Shown in pieces: positions 19,913 to 29,402 of a stretch of 64,000 bases of DNA. Positions within the stretch are counted from its first letter, which is position 1. Each line of letters begins with the position of its first letter. The stretch is from Symbiodinium sp. CCMP2592 (lineage: Eukaryota; Sar; Dinophyceae; Suessiales; Symbiodiniaceae): positions 434,001 to 498,000 of the forward strand of contig CAJNDT010005832.1 of NCBI GenBank assembly GCA_905221615.1, read 5' to 3'. A program made the translations under genes and the position numbers. The notes below the pieces were generated by a model. It ran no database searches, had not been told where the DNA came from, and saw nothing but the letters and a program-made list of their open reading frames with translations.

Positions 19913-21781
19913 TCAAAGGCCATGCTTTCGGAACAACAGCTTAACCGCCAACAAATAGCGATCAATCGTTCGCCGGCTTGCAATCTTAGGGCTCACTTTT
20001 CGGGATATCCTTGATACTCGGCCGATGTAATCTTCGTTACTTTCGCACCCGAAAATGGCCGGATTCAAGCACCATTCATGTCCTTGTCGAATTTGGCTTT
20101 CCAAGTCCATCAGTACGTGGTGATAGTAGTGGAGTTTTGGCCGTAGACTATACAGCCTCTTGCCTTCTCGGATAGCCCTGTTTGCAAGGTATGCGTAGCC
20201 TCTCAGAAGCTTCATCCCTGACACATGGATAAACTTTGCACAATATGGCTTCAAAAATGCTGGGTGTGAATGATGCACCCCCACGAAATCCAGTGCGCCA
20301 GCGATGGTCTCTTCCATTGCTTTCAGCAATCTCTTCAGATCAGCAGACTGAACCTCTGGGAGGTTCAGTCTCAGGAAAAATTGCAGGAACATGCAGCACA
20401 GCACAGCATCAGCACCTTTGCCACCAAGAACTGGGAATCCAATCTTTTTCTTCGTGACATGCAATGTTCCCTTCGTGAACTTGCGGATGTTCGGGGTGCG
20501 GTTTTCGGCAACACACCACATCTTGAAGAGCATGTGGGCTCTTTCTAGGCGTGCTGGCAACCCCTTACTTGCCCCTCGAGCTTCAAAATCAAACATGCCA
20601 TGCCCTGCCAGTTCGATGAGCACACATGCCACCAAGTCCTTTAAAATTCCGAACTTCAAACAATGGAAAACGTCGCATCGGTAAAAGGCCGCTGGCCTTG
20701 AGCTGCTAAAAGGAATGCGACTAAGTCTTGGAAGTTCGGTCCATGGCAAGGAAGCAAAGTTTGTCGAGGCCCATGCAGGGGAATCTGAAACATCCGTGTA
20801 TGGGCACTGATCCGTGCCGGCGTGGCACTGCGGGCACATCAGCAGATTGTTTTTTGTTCCGGCAGTATTATAACAGCGGTCATACGAGCAGGCTTCATGA
20901 TGAAACTCCAGATCACCTTTGATCCCACATACGGCTGCTCGGAAGCACAGCCCATTGTGCTGTACCCCGGTGGTGAAAAGCTCAAGCATGCCGTCGGCCA
21001 GAGCATCCAGCAAGGCCGGAACTACGTCCTCGTTATCTTTGAAGACTTTATGCGGAATTGCAGTAAACAAGAATTTGCTCAAGAAGGAATGGCCCTTCGA
21101 ATTGTGCGGGATGCTGGCATGCTCGGGGTCGGCGCGATGCTCGTGATGCAGTGGGCACGATTCACATGCACCCGGAAGTTCATCGCGATCGAGGTCCGGA
21201 CACTGCTCTCGCTTTCTTTTCTTGCAAGACCATGATAGTTTGTTGCCGTGAACACCGGGGCTTCGCCAACCAGGACCCTTCCGCCGAACATCCTCCGAAA
21301 TACCTATACAAGGCTCCCATGAAAAGACATAGCAAGGAAGTTTGGACCTCCCTCTCCCCTTATCTCCGTGAATGCATAAGGGTACAATCGTTTTCCAGTC
21401 CTCAGGGGATGGGTAGGCTTCGAAGACTGCGTGGTCCGGCTGTGCAAGCTTGAACCTCTCCCAGAATTGTTGACACTGCTTTTGGCTGCTTTCTCCGATA
21501 GGCATGCCTCCAAACAAGACCTTTGGATGATTCTTTAGAAGGCATGTAAAGAAGTCAACAACCTTGAGGTAAGGAATGATCGCGGGGTCTCCCTCAGCAG
21601 GTACTGTAAGCTCTGATACAGGAACCTTTAGCGTGAGACCGAACCGTTTAAAAGCCCTATGAGCATCCCTCTCTCCATGGTTTGTATGAACCTGAGCCGC
21701 CGCAGCAACACCTGCTGAGGTTTGACCCAACGACTGCAAATTATGCTCATCTCTGAAAGCTCGGGCGATTTGCCCAATCAT
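19913..21781 (-). CDS. 622-aa protein of unknown function, possibly transposon-derived
   Basis: A long uninterrupted frame on the minus strand, opposite to the flanking retroelements, with ATG at 21781-21779 and TGA at 19913. It has a Cys/His-rich centre (CPDLDRDELPGACESCPLHH, then CSYDRCYNTAGTKNNLLMCPQCHAG) and repeated Asp/His motifs (HGDKGRG, CDVFHCLKFG, RPKLHYYHHVLMDL). Such a layout, with HGD- and D..H motifs around a zinc-type insertion, is reminiscent of large eukaryotic DNA-transposon transposases, but I cannot name the family or assign a DDE triad. It sits in the block that breaks copy 1, so it may belong to the inserting element. Intactness over 622 codons suggests recent activity. 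A minisatellite starts 40 bp upstream of its ATG, so 5' sequence may be missing. Confidence 0.6.
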   Translation of the reverse strand: MIGQIARAFRDEHNLQSLGQTSAGVAAAAQVHTNHGERDAHRAFKRFGLTLKVPVSELTVPAEGDPAIIPYLKVVDFFTCLLKNHPKVLFGGMPIGESSQKQCQQFWERFKLAQPDHAVFEAYPSPEDWKTIVPLCIHGDKGRGRSKLPCYVFSWEPCIGISEDVRRKGPGWRSPGVHGNKLSWSCKKRKREQCPDLDRDELPGACESCPLHHEHRADPEHASIPHNSKGHSFLSKFLFTAIPHKVFKDNEDVVPALLDALADGMLELFTTGVQHNGLCFRAAVCGIKGDLEFHHEACSYDRCYNTAGTKNNLLMCPQCHAGTDQCPYTDVSDSPAWASTNFASLPWTELPRLSRIPFSSSRPAAFYRCDVFHCLKFGILKDLVACVLIELAGHGMFDFEARGASKGLPARLERAHMLFKMWCVAENRTPNIRKFTKGTLHVTKKKIGFPVLGGKGADAVLCCMFLQFFLRLNLPEVQSADLKRLLKAMEETIAGALDFVGVHHSHPAFLKPYCAKFIHVSGMKLLRGYAYLANRAIREGKRLYSLRPKLHYYHHVLMDLESQIRQGHEWCLNPAIFGCESNEDYIGRVSRISRKVSPKIASRRTIDRYLLAVKLLFRKHGL

Positions 21782-21820
21782 CTTCGCTGGAGCCTGAGAT
21801 CGGCCGGGGGCTATAGTTTA

Positions 21821-22229
21821 CGAGTTGGGGATATATTTACAGGGTTCATGGAAGGGTGTATTCGTTTTGGGGTACGAGGGTTCAGGGTTTTGGGCTCGGG
21901 GTTTGGGGTGGAGGGCTTTGTTGTTACGAGGAAAGTTGCCCATATCAAGGGTGGTGCTAATGAAGGATAGATTTACATGGTTCAGGGGGTACACGGTTTG
22001 GGATACGAGGGTTCAGGGTTTTGAAATCGGGGTGGAGGGCTTTGTTGTTTCGAGGAACAATTATACGAGTTGGGGATATATTTACAGGGTTCATGGAAGG
22101 GTGTATTCGTTTTGGGGTACGAGGGTTCAGGGTTTTGGGCTCGGGGTTTGGGGTGGAGGGCTTTGTTGTTACGAGGAAAGTTGCCCATATCAAGGGTGGT
22201 GCTAATGAAGGATAGATTTACATGGTTCA
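21821..22229 (+). repeat. 245-bp-unit minisatellite running into the gap
   Basis: CGAGTTGGGGATATATTTAC begins at 21821 and again at 22066, giving a 245-bp period; the second unit is cut by the N run. Each unit holds two related halves, each with ACGAGGGTTCAGGGTTTTG and GGTGGAGGGCTTTGTTGTT. Telomere-like GGGTTCAGGGTTTTGGG strings occur but no true telomeric array. It gives several overlapping frames that I do not regard as genes. Confidence 0.9.
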
Positions 22230-22329
22230 NNNNNNNNNNNNNNNNNNNNNNNNNNNNNNNNNNNNNNNNNNNNNNNNNNNNNNNNNNNNNNNNNNNNNNN
22301 NNNNNNNNNNNNNNNNNNNNNNNNNNNNN
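22230..22329. other. Assembly gap, exactly 100 N
   Basis: One hundred N bases, a conventional placeholder for a gap of unknown length. The left side is minisatellite, the right side starts in the middle of a copia protease. The real distance and even adjacency of the two sides are not shown by the sequence. Confidence 0.99.
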
Positions 22330-24116
22330 AGTTTCATTCGTACGAATCCCAGGAACGTCTCGAGTGGAAGAAGTTTCGTTCTACGACGGTGAGGATTCCA
22401 TCGTTGAGCGCGAACTCGATGCTGCACACAGCAAACGGATCATCAATCAAGGCTTATTCAAATGCATGGTTCAACCAGTCATCCTTAAGAAGAAGATCAA
22501 GTTTCTCATGGACACTTCTCATGGACAATGGGTGTGGTCATGACCTCATATCTCAGAAGAAGATCGAGAAGCACAGTCTCGAAACACTCGTGACTCCAGA
22601 GCCCATATCATTTCAGACAGCCAATGGAATCACCGATACCGATCTCGTGTCGAATTTCCAGACTGAGTCGTTCGATGAACCGATCAACGCTTATGTGTTG
22701 GACGACACGCCGTCGGTGCTTTCCATAGGCAAGAGATGTATGAACTTCAACTACGGGTTTGTGTGGCCTCCCGGAAGGGAACCATTCATGATCAACCCGC
22801 AGGGCAAGAGAATATCTCTGTTCGTGAACGGTGACATCCCGTACGGTCGTGCCGGGAGTTCCAAGTCATTGGTTCATGATGATCCGGAGGCCAAAGCGAT
22901 CACCGAAATCTTCAAGGGTGCGTTGACAGCGGGCAATGTTGACGTCAGCGTCGCAGCTGCCGCTGAAGCTGCACCGGGCGAGATTGAAGCAGAAGAAGAA
23001 GGTGATGATCATGAACGACCTCCTGATCCTGAACCCCAAGAACCTCCTATAGAAGAAGTACCAGAGTCCGAGGCCGGACGCCCTCCGGACGACGACGAAG
23101 GAAAAGGAGGGGGTGAAATTCCATTGGATGGTGACGATGAGGTGATCATTGATGTGGAAGGCGACGGTGCACCGAGCCGCAAGGCCAGAGTCGGAACACT
23201 GAAAGCCGAAGCGAAGACATTGGCACATCTGTGTACCCATCGCTACCGCAATCCATATTGCGAACCGTGCATACGCGCGAAGATGAAGCACTTACGAACA
23301 CAACGAGGTGCATTTCAACGTGTGATCAAACACTGGGGAGATCTTGTGACGTTCGACTTCCTTGATATGCGCAAGGCCGCCGAAGCAGGCATTGGACTCG
23401 ATGACGGGGCACGTGAAGTTCTAGTCATCAGGGACATCGCCACCAAAATGATTGCAGCGATTCCCACGGCTTCAAGGAGCACTGACGAGGTCGTCATGGC
23501 CATCAGACGCCTTATGGGAAGGCGCAAGATTCATATGGCGTACAGTGATGAAGCACCAGAGTTCGATTCAGCTATGGCACAGTTGAAGATCGTGATTGAT
23601 CATTCCCTTCCAGGGAAACCCAGTAACAATTCACTCGCTGAACGATCAAATCAAGAAGTGATCAACACAGTCGCAGCATCCATGCTACACGCCGGATTGC
23701 CCGCTCAATACTGGTCCTTTGCGCTAAATTGCGTGATGCAGAACCTCAACATTGAAGACGTGGAGGGCGATGGTGATTCAGCATGGAAGCGAATGACTGG
23801 AAAGGACTTCGAGGGAAAAGCCATACCCTTTGGTGCCAAAGTCTTCTTCAAGCCGACGGATACAAGGCCGAAGACATATGGCAACAAATTCGACCCAAAG
23901 GGGATTCCAGGCATTTTTGCCGGATACATCATCACTGCTGGTCAAGGATGGTCCAAGAAGTATCGCGTTTGGGATATGAAGGAATGTGCCAACGCGAACT
24001 TGTCGATGGACGCATCTGTTCCCAGGAAGTTGATGAGACCGTACGAGACAGAAGTTATCTACTTCCCAGAGGAGATAACGTTTCCCCTGAAAGCCGAGTA
24101 CGAGAGGATGAACTAA
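22330..24116 (+). pseudogene. Copia protease-integrase fragment (copy 2), disrupted
   Basis: Matches copy 1 from 4748 onward. At 22503-22532 a 13-bp duplication of the protease active-site region inserts a second LMD and shifts the frame; the second motif reads MDNGCG instead of MDTGCG, so the retropepsin is dead twice over. The main open frame runs 22389-24116. It retains the HHCC zinc site (now YCEPC) and the integrase D, D and E motifs. It ends at a nonsense change at 24114 (TCA in copy 1, TAA here). Other substitutions are mostly silent or conservative. Confidence 0.88.
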
Positions 24117-24958
24117 ACCATTGAGGGACTCAGGGACAACGTTGACCTCGCTGGCAAGGAGATAAAAGACGTCGATGACGGTGGTGACGGTCCGCCCGGA
24201 GGAGATGGTGGCGACGGTGATGACGATGATCCAAGTGGACTTCTTCCTCCACCGGATCCCGGAGAAGATCCTGACTTACAGGACATAGATCCATCTGACA
24301 TTGAGACGGAGCCGCTCCGGCGAAGTCTTCAAGTCAGCAGAACATGAAGCTATTGATGCCATAGGAGACAAAAGACTCGAAGAACTAGACGAAGAGCTGG
24401 GTCTACGTGCAGCACCGCCTCCTTCTGAACCAAAGGTCACTGGGAAAGATCGACGATCGCCCCGCGAAGTCGGTCCAACCGGTAGACTCATCCCCGAAGG
24501 AGACATCGAAGAACCTGGAGAGATTATCAAGATCTTGAAAGAAAAGAAGTTGGCTCCCGAGGAGATTGAACATTGGAGTACGGGGAAGAAAGGAGACGGC
24601 ATTGTATATCTTACCGATGACGGTGAAGCTTGCAAGATCGACAAAAGGGGAGTTCCGTACAAGATCCGAAGTGATGGTCGACGAACTCTTCCTACACGGC
24701 GACCTATCCAATTCTTATTCTCCGGAAGCATGGAAGAAGATGAGCGAAGCGGAGAAGAAGGCAGCATACAAGAAAGAAAAGCGAGACAAAGCTCGAGTTG
24801 CCAAGAAAGACCGGAAGAAGGCTGTGATAGGAAAGAAGATAGTCACCAAGACTTTGGACAACATGATCTTTCCCAAGATTGTTCCCGTGTGAAGAAATTG
24901 ATCTGCAACTCAACGTGTCCGTTGAGACGACGATGGTTGGTCATGGGCACAGTCCTAT
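24117..24958 (+). pseudogene. Pol connector between integrase and RT (copy 2), multiply frameshifted
   Basis: Aligned by eye with copy 1, this stretch has an extra C near 24317 (GCTCCGGCG), an extra A near 24711, an extra T near 24885 and a missing T near 24925. Translation therefore hops between all three frames (open pieces 24301-24711 and 24566-24892). The equivalent of the copy 1 A-rich tract is absent; a short Lys/Arg-rich coding stretch is there instead, giving the likely ancestral state. Confidence 0.82.
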
Positions 24959-27900
24959 GTGGATCAATATACACAGGAACAATTCTTGGCAGATGTCGTG
25001 CCGGCCGTTCCGGCGCATATGGTCATGGATGATAACTGGATTCCTTCTATGCCGTGTACGACTTCTCACAGAAACGTACATCGGGAAAAGAATCATGCAG
25101 GAGGATCGTGCTTCAATGCCATGGTCACTCGACCCGTCACACGCAAAGAGATGATCAACAATCCCAAGGCCATGGAAGCTTTCATGAAAGAATGGAAGGG
25201 ATTGTGGGACCAAGAAGCGTTTGACTTCTCAACTACGCGTGAATATGACGACGTCGTCGCTGAGGCAAAGAAGAAAGGTGAGAAAGTACATATGGCGCGA
25301 GTACACGGACTGATATACGAGAAGAACTATCAGCTCAAAGAGGACGATCCTGCCAGGAAGTTCAAGGGGCGAGGTGTACTACTCGGTGATCAGGTCAAAG
25401 ACCAGAATATGGAAGCCGCATTGTTTCAGGATTTGGGGAATTCCCCGGCTACGTTTGACGCCTCACGATGGGCAGATTATTACGGATGTCTTCCTGGCAA
25501 CGATGTCCAGATGGCGGATGCTATCCAAGCATACATTCAGGCTAGATTATCGGGCACTCCATGTTGGGTTGAACTGCCTGATGAAGCCTGGCATCCATCT
25601 GCGAAACGGCACAAATTCCGTAGGCCGGTATGTCGCCTGATCAAAGCTCTATATGGACATCCTGACGCAGGAACCATGTGGGAACAACATTGCCACACCG
25701 CGGTACAGAAAGTAGGGTTCAAGCCGATTGGTGATGAATGGCCATCATTGTATTTTCACCCGCAAATGAAGCTCTTACTTGTCATCTACGTGGATGATCT
25801 CAAGATGGCAGGACCCAAAGAGAATCTACCCAAGGGTTGGGACATGCTGCGCCAAGAACTTCGATTGGAAGAAGAAACGCCGCTGGGCTTGTATCTGGGT
25901 TGTCGCATCTCCAAGGGCGAGGCAACGTTGCATGACAAAACGAAGGTGCAGACCGTTACCTACGACATGGAGACGTACCTGGACATGACAGTCAAGAAGT
26001 ACTGCGACGTGACTGGGTTCGATCCGACAAAATTCAAGACGGTACCATCGCCGAGTCCGGCTGAGGAGACTAAGAATCACCCAGCTCGCGCTCCGGCACA
26101 GTCAGGTAAAAGCCATCGATGCACGTGGTGTGGACACACCATGCCTGTTGATAAGGATGGTCGGCTCGTTCCGCCTCCACCTATTCCCAAGGCGCCCGAG
26201 GAAGAGGAAATCAACGAGGCTAATCGCGGCGCACTTGCTCCGCAGGCAGCCAGCATTCTCATGAAATTGCTTTATGCCGCGCGCATTTGCCGCTTTGATC
26301 TTCTGCGCAGTATCAACAATCTCGCACGCAAGATCACGAAATGGACCAAGAAGGAGGATGCTCTTCTTCATCATCTCATGGCCTATGTGCACCAGTCCAA
26401 ACATCACATGATGATTGGATGGGTCGGGAACTCCTTGGAGGACTCGTCCATCGGGCTGTTTGCAGATGCGGACTATGCAGGTTGTGGAGAAAGTTTGAAA
26501 TCTACCTCCGGTGCTCATTTGCACATTCAAGGTTCTCATACAAGATTTCCCTTGGCGGGACTTAGCAAAAGGCAGGGATGCTTGAGTCATTCCACACCTG
26601 AGGCCGAGATTGTCGCGGACGACTTTGCCATGTCACGTCTTGGATTGCCTGCTATCACGTTGTGGCAGCAGCTTGGGGGGCAAGACCCCAACTTCGTCTT
26701 CTACGACGACAACCAGACCATGATCGGGGTGATTCGCACGGGCAAGAATCCGACTATGCGTCACTTGGAACGTACCCACGGTATCTGCATTGGATGGATG
26801 CATTCTATCTTTCAGGAAGGTTACGTTTCTCTTGCCTACGAGGTCACTGCCAAGATGTCCGCGGACATACACACCAAGTCGTTCAAGGATTCCGTGTCCT
26901 GGACGCATGCGTGTCAGCTCATCAACATTTTTCCGCCGGATCTCATCGGCTCCCAAGAGATTATGGATCTGATGCGGCCTACTCATACCCAAAGCACGGA
27001 TGAGAAGGGTCAGCAGCACTACTCGTTCAAGAGCGAGGTGCCTTGTTTTCCTTACACGCAGACGCCGATCCTCCCTCAGGTGTTGTATCGCGCTGGATTG
27101 TCGAGTAAGGAAGGCTTGCAAGAACATGACAGTGTGGACCCCATCCTGGTTGTCAAGTTCCCGCGCATGTTGCGGGGGCCGCCTTCTGCGTTGCCGCCTG
27201 GTCGTTACCTTCGGTCGACTTGGATTCTTCGTGAAGGGCAGTGGCACCAGATGGAGGATCGTGCTGCTATCCTTGACACACCGGGCAAGTTCGACCGCTA
27301 CGTGGAGCGTGCTGTGTTTCAGTACCATCCGGTGCGGGGGCATTTGCGCCCCGCTGCCATTGCGGACGTCCTTGCGCCGCCGTTTTTGCCTCCTCCTGAA
27401 CCGCCTCTGGGCCAGTCTTATGTGCGCGCCCTGCCCGCCAAATGGCGAGCGGTGGTTGTCACACTGGCGCGTGCCATCCATGGGGGGTACCAGGGCTTTA
27501 CATTGCACCAGGGATTTTGTTTCAACGGCCAGTCCAAAAGTCAAGCCTCGCAATTTGGTTATGACCAATGGTCGTCGGTGTACGAAGATGTATGGCATGA
27601 TGCGGCGGAACAGAAAAGGGAATATCAAGGATATGATGGAGCAATTGTGCCTCACGTGGTCAATTTCGCCGAAAACAAGCCCAAGGAGGGTCTGGTGATC
27701 CAATTCCTCGACCACGATGGAAGGTTGGTCCATGCTTACAAGAATCCTTACAGCCGGTGGAAGTACCGTATCACTATCAAAGATGCTCCAAAGGCAGTGA
27801 CGGTATGGACATTGATAGGAGTCGATGAGGAGAACTGGTGGAATGAGTATGCTCCAGGCAAGGATTGCATCGCCCAGCATGCTCCCGATTCTCACTACGA

Positions 27901-29290
27901 CCCTGGGCTGCAAGTAAATGTTCTGAGTATGGGGCGAGAAGTTGACGACGCCATGTGCGCCTACCTCTTTGATGTGGTGGAAGCAAGGAAAGACAACCCT
28001 AACTCCGTAATCTTCATTGGTGCAGGGGTGTTGGGCAAGAATTCGTGGCTGAGTCGGAAAATCGCTGACAACCCTGAAAAGGGCAAATTGCGGACAGACT
28101 ACCCATGGGGGGAGGTCGTCCAAAGAATTGCGCGCAGAGCGGCATCATGGGGGTTCCAAATCATCATCGAAGTGCCTCCTCGAGTACCAGTCCAGGAAAC
28201 CAAGCAGTACAAGGGACTTCAGGAAGATGCCATGTGGAAGAGCATCAAGATCCAAGGATGCACTCACGGGCAGCGTTATACCTTTCGGGATCCTGTATCT
28301 CCTGGAACCGCCGTTGAGCTCGGCTACTGCAAGGATGAATGGGAGTACATTGCCGCAAACGTCGCGCTGCATCCTAAGTCGTCTGACGTGTGCTCGTCCA
28401 AACATTTGCACATGACTGATTCGGACGCTAAGGATCGATCTGATAAATGCGAGTTGACTAGCCAAATCTCCAGAAGATTGCTTAAAGCCTTGAAATTTCA
28501 GGCAACTGGCGATGGGAGATGGGTAGCCATGCCGTCGAAGGCTGGTGGACGGAAGCCAGACCGCATGATTGTTGACCTCTGTGGCTTGGGTAACGGCTAC
28601 GCCGTACCTAAGTCCACTAAAGGTTGCTCTCGCATAACTTGCAAGGAGCTGATCAGCTCCAAAGCCGATGAGGACAAACTTATCGGTATGATGAAGGATG
28701 CGTGCCGGAACGACCTGCGCACACCTGTGCTATTCGTGGCATCGCTTTTGCGGTCAGGTGCTGGTCCTGGAAGTAGTGAAGGGGCTTGCGTGGGGGGTGA
28801 AAAACGTTCTGGTGGGAAGTACAAGGTTTTCAGAAGTGTCTTGAAATCTCTCAAACGCCTGCTGAAGAAGTGTGCGGAATTTTCCGACGTCTATTTTTCG
28901 CTTGACATGCCTTCTTCATGTTCATGTTGGTCTTGCCCAGAGTTGCATGCTCTTGTTTCAAGTGGCAAGGTGACGAAGGTTAAGGTTGATGATCATGTTG
29001 GTGCTGATGGCGATGGTGGTGGACGCAGGATCATGTTCTCTAACATGCCTGAGGCGGACCGTTTGGTGATGAGACTGAATGATCACTTGGACCATGATTC
29101 GAAGAACAGTTTGTCGCAGCGCATTGATGTCTCATGGCGGTCAATTGCGAGGAATGTTCGCAGCCTTGTTCGAGCTCATGTCAATGCCAGTCATGTTGCA
29201 CATGAATCTGAGGACATTGCATGGCAGCAACATCAGTGTGTAGACGCTGATGAAGGGGCTATTAGACAGCCCCAACTAAGGAACAACTAA
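24959..29290 (+). CDS. Copia RT-RNase H with long C-terminal extension in one frame (copy 2)
   Basis: 1,443 codons without interruption. RT catalytic YVDD is at residues 277-280 (25787-25798); RNase H residues are in FADADYAG, STPEAEIVADD and YDDNQTM. The frame passes straight through the RNase H end and continues for about 740 residues. This shows that the extension, split in copy 1, belongs to the pol protein. The extension contains VIFIGAGVLGKNSW, IIIEVPPRVP, GCTHGQRYTF and MPSSCSCWSCPEL, none of which I can assign to a family. The frame's apparent start is not a true start; sequence upstream is the frameshifted connector. RT and RNase H look intact, but without integrase and protease this copy cannot be autonomous. 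Confidence 0.9.
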   Translation: MDQYTQEQFLADVVPAVPAHMVMDDNWIPSMPCTTSHRNVHREKNHAGGSCFNAMVTRPVTRKEMINNPKAMEAFMKEWKGLWDQEAFDFSTTREYDDVVAEAKKKGEKVHMARVHGLIYEKNYQLKEDDPARKFKGRGVLLGDQVKDQNMEAALFQDLGNSPATFDASRWADYYGCLPGNDVQMADAIQAYIQARLSGTPCWVELPDEAWHPSAKRHKFRRPVCRLIKALYGHPDAGTMWEQHCHTAVQKVGFKPIGDEWPSLYFHPQMKLLLVIYVDDLKMAGPKENLPKGWDMLRQELRLEEETPLGLYLGCRISKGEATLHDKTKVQTVTYDMETYLDMTVKKYCDVTGFDPTKFKTVPSPSPAEETKNHPARAPAQSGKSHRCTWCGHTMPVDKDGRLVPPPPIPKAPEEEEINEANRGALAPQAASILMKLLYAARICRFDLLRSINNLARKITKWTKKEDALLHHLMAYVHQSKHHMMIGWVGNSLEDSSIGLFADADYAGCGESLKSTSGAHLHIQGSHTRFPLAGLSKRQGCLSHSTPEAEIVADDFAMSRLGLPAITLWQQLGGQDPNFVFYDDNQTMIGVIRTGKNPTMRHLERTHGICIGWMHSIFQEGYVSLAYEVTAKMSADIHTKSFKDSVSWTHACQLINIFPPDLIGSQEIMDLMRPTHTQSTDEKGQQHYSFKSEVPCFPYTQTPILPQVLYRAGLSSKEGLQEHDSVDPILVVKFPRMLRGPPSALPPGRYLRSTWILREGQWHQMEDRAAILDTPGKFDRYVERAVFQYHPVRGHLRPAAIADVLAPPFLPPPEPPLGQSYVRALPAKWRAVVVTLARAIHGGYQGFTLHQGFCFNGQSKSQASQFGYDQWSSVYEDVWHDAAEQKREYQGYDGAIVPHVVNFAENKPKEGLVIQFLDHDGRLVHAYKNPYSRWKYRITIKDAPKAVTVWTLIGVDEENWWNEYAPGKDCIAQHAPDSHYDPGLQVNVLSMGREVDDAMCAYLFDVVEARKDNPNSVIFIGAGVLGKNSWLSRKIADNPEKGKLRTDYPWGEVVQRIARRAASWGFQIIIEVPPRVPVQETKQYKGLQEDAMWKSIKIQGCTHGQRYTFRDPVSPGTAVELGYCKDEWEYIAANVALHPKSSDVCSSKHLHMTDSDAKDRSDKCELTSQISRRLLKALKFQATGDGRWVAMPSKAGGRKPDRMIVDLCGLGNGYAVPKSTKGCSRITCKELISSKADEDKLIGMMKDACRNDLRTPVLFVASLLRSGAGPGSSEGACVGGEKRSGGKYKVFRSVLKSLKRLLKKCAEFSDVYFSLDMPSSCSCWSCPELHALVSSGKVTKVKVDDHVGADGDGGGRRIMFSNMPEADRLVMRLNDHLDHDSKNSLSQRIDVSWRSIARNVRSLVRAHVNASHVAHESEDIAWQQHQCVDADEGAIRQPQLRNN

Positions 29291-29366
29291 GGTCTGACCA
29301 GACGGATCGGGGAAGGGTGCCTCTTACGGAGAACCCGGAACCGTGAAGTCGAGTAGGGTGTAGGGA

Positions 29367-29386
29367 CTTCCCTCCTACGGAGGAAG
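29367..29386 (+). promoter_or_regulatory. Hairpin upstream of ORF2 (copy 2)
   Basis: Same stem-loop as at 12104-12123, ending 16 bases before the ORF2 ATG at 29403. The whole 112-bp ORF1-ORF2 spacer is nearly identical in both copies (one G/A difference near 29313). Confidence 0.55.
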
Positions 29387-29402
29387 GACCGAAACCCGAG
29401 CC

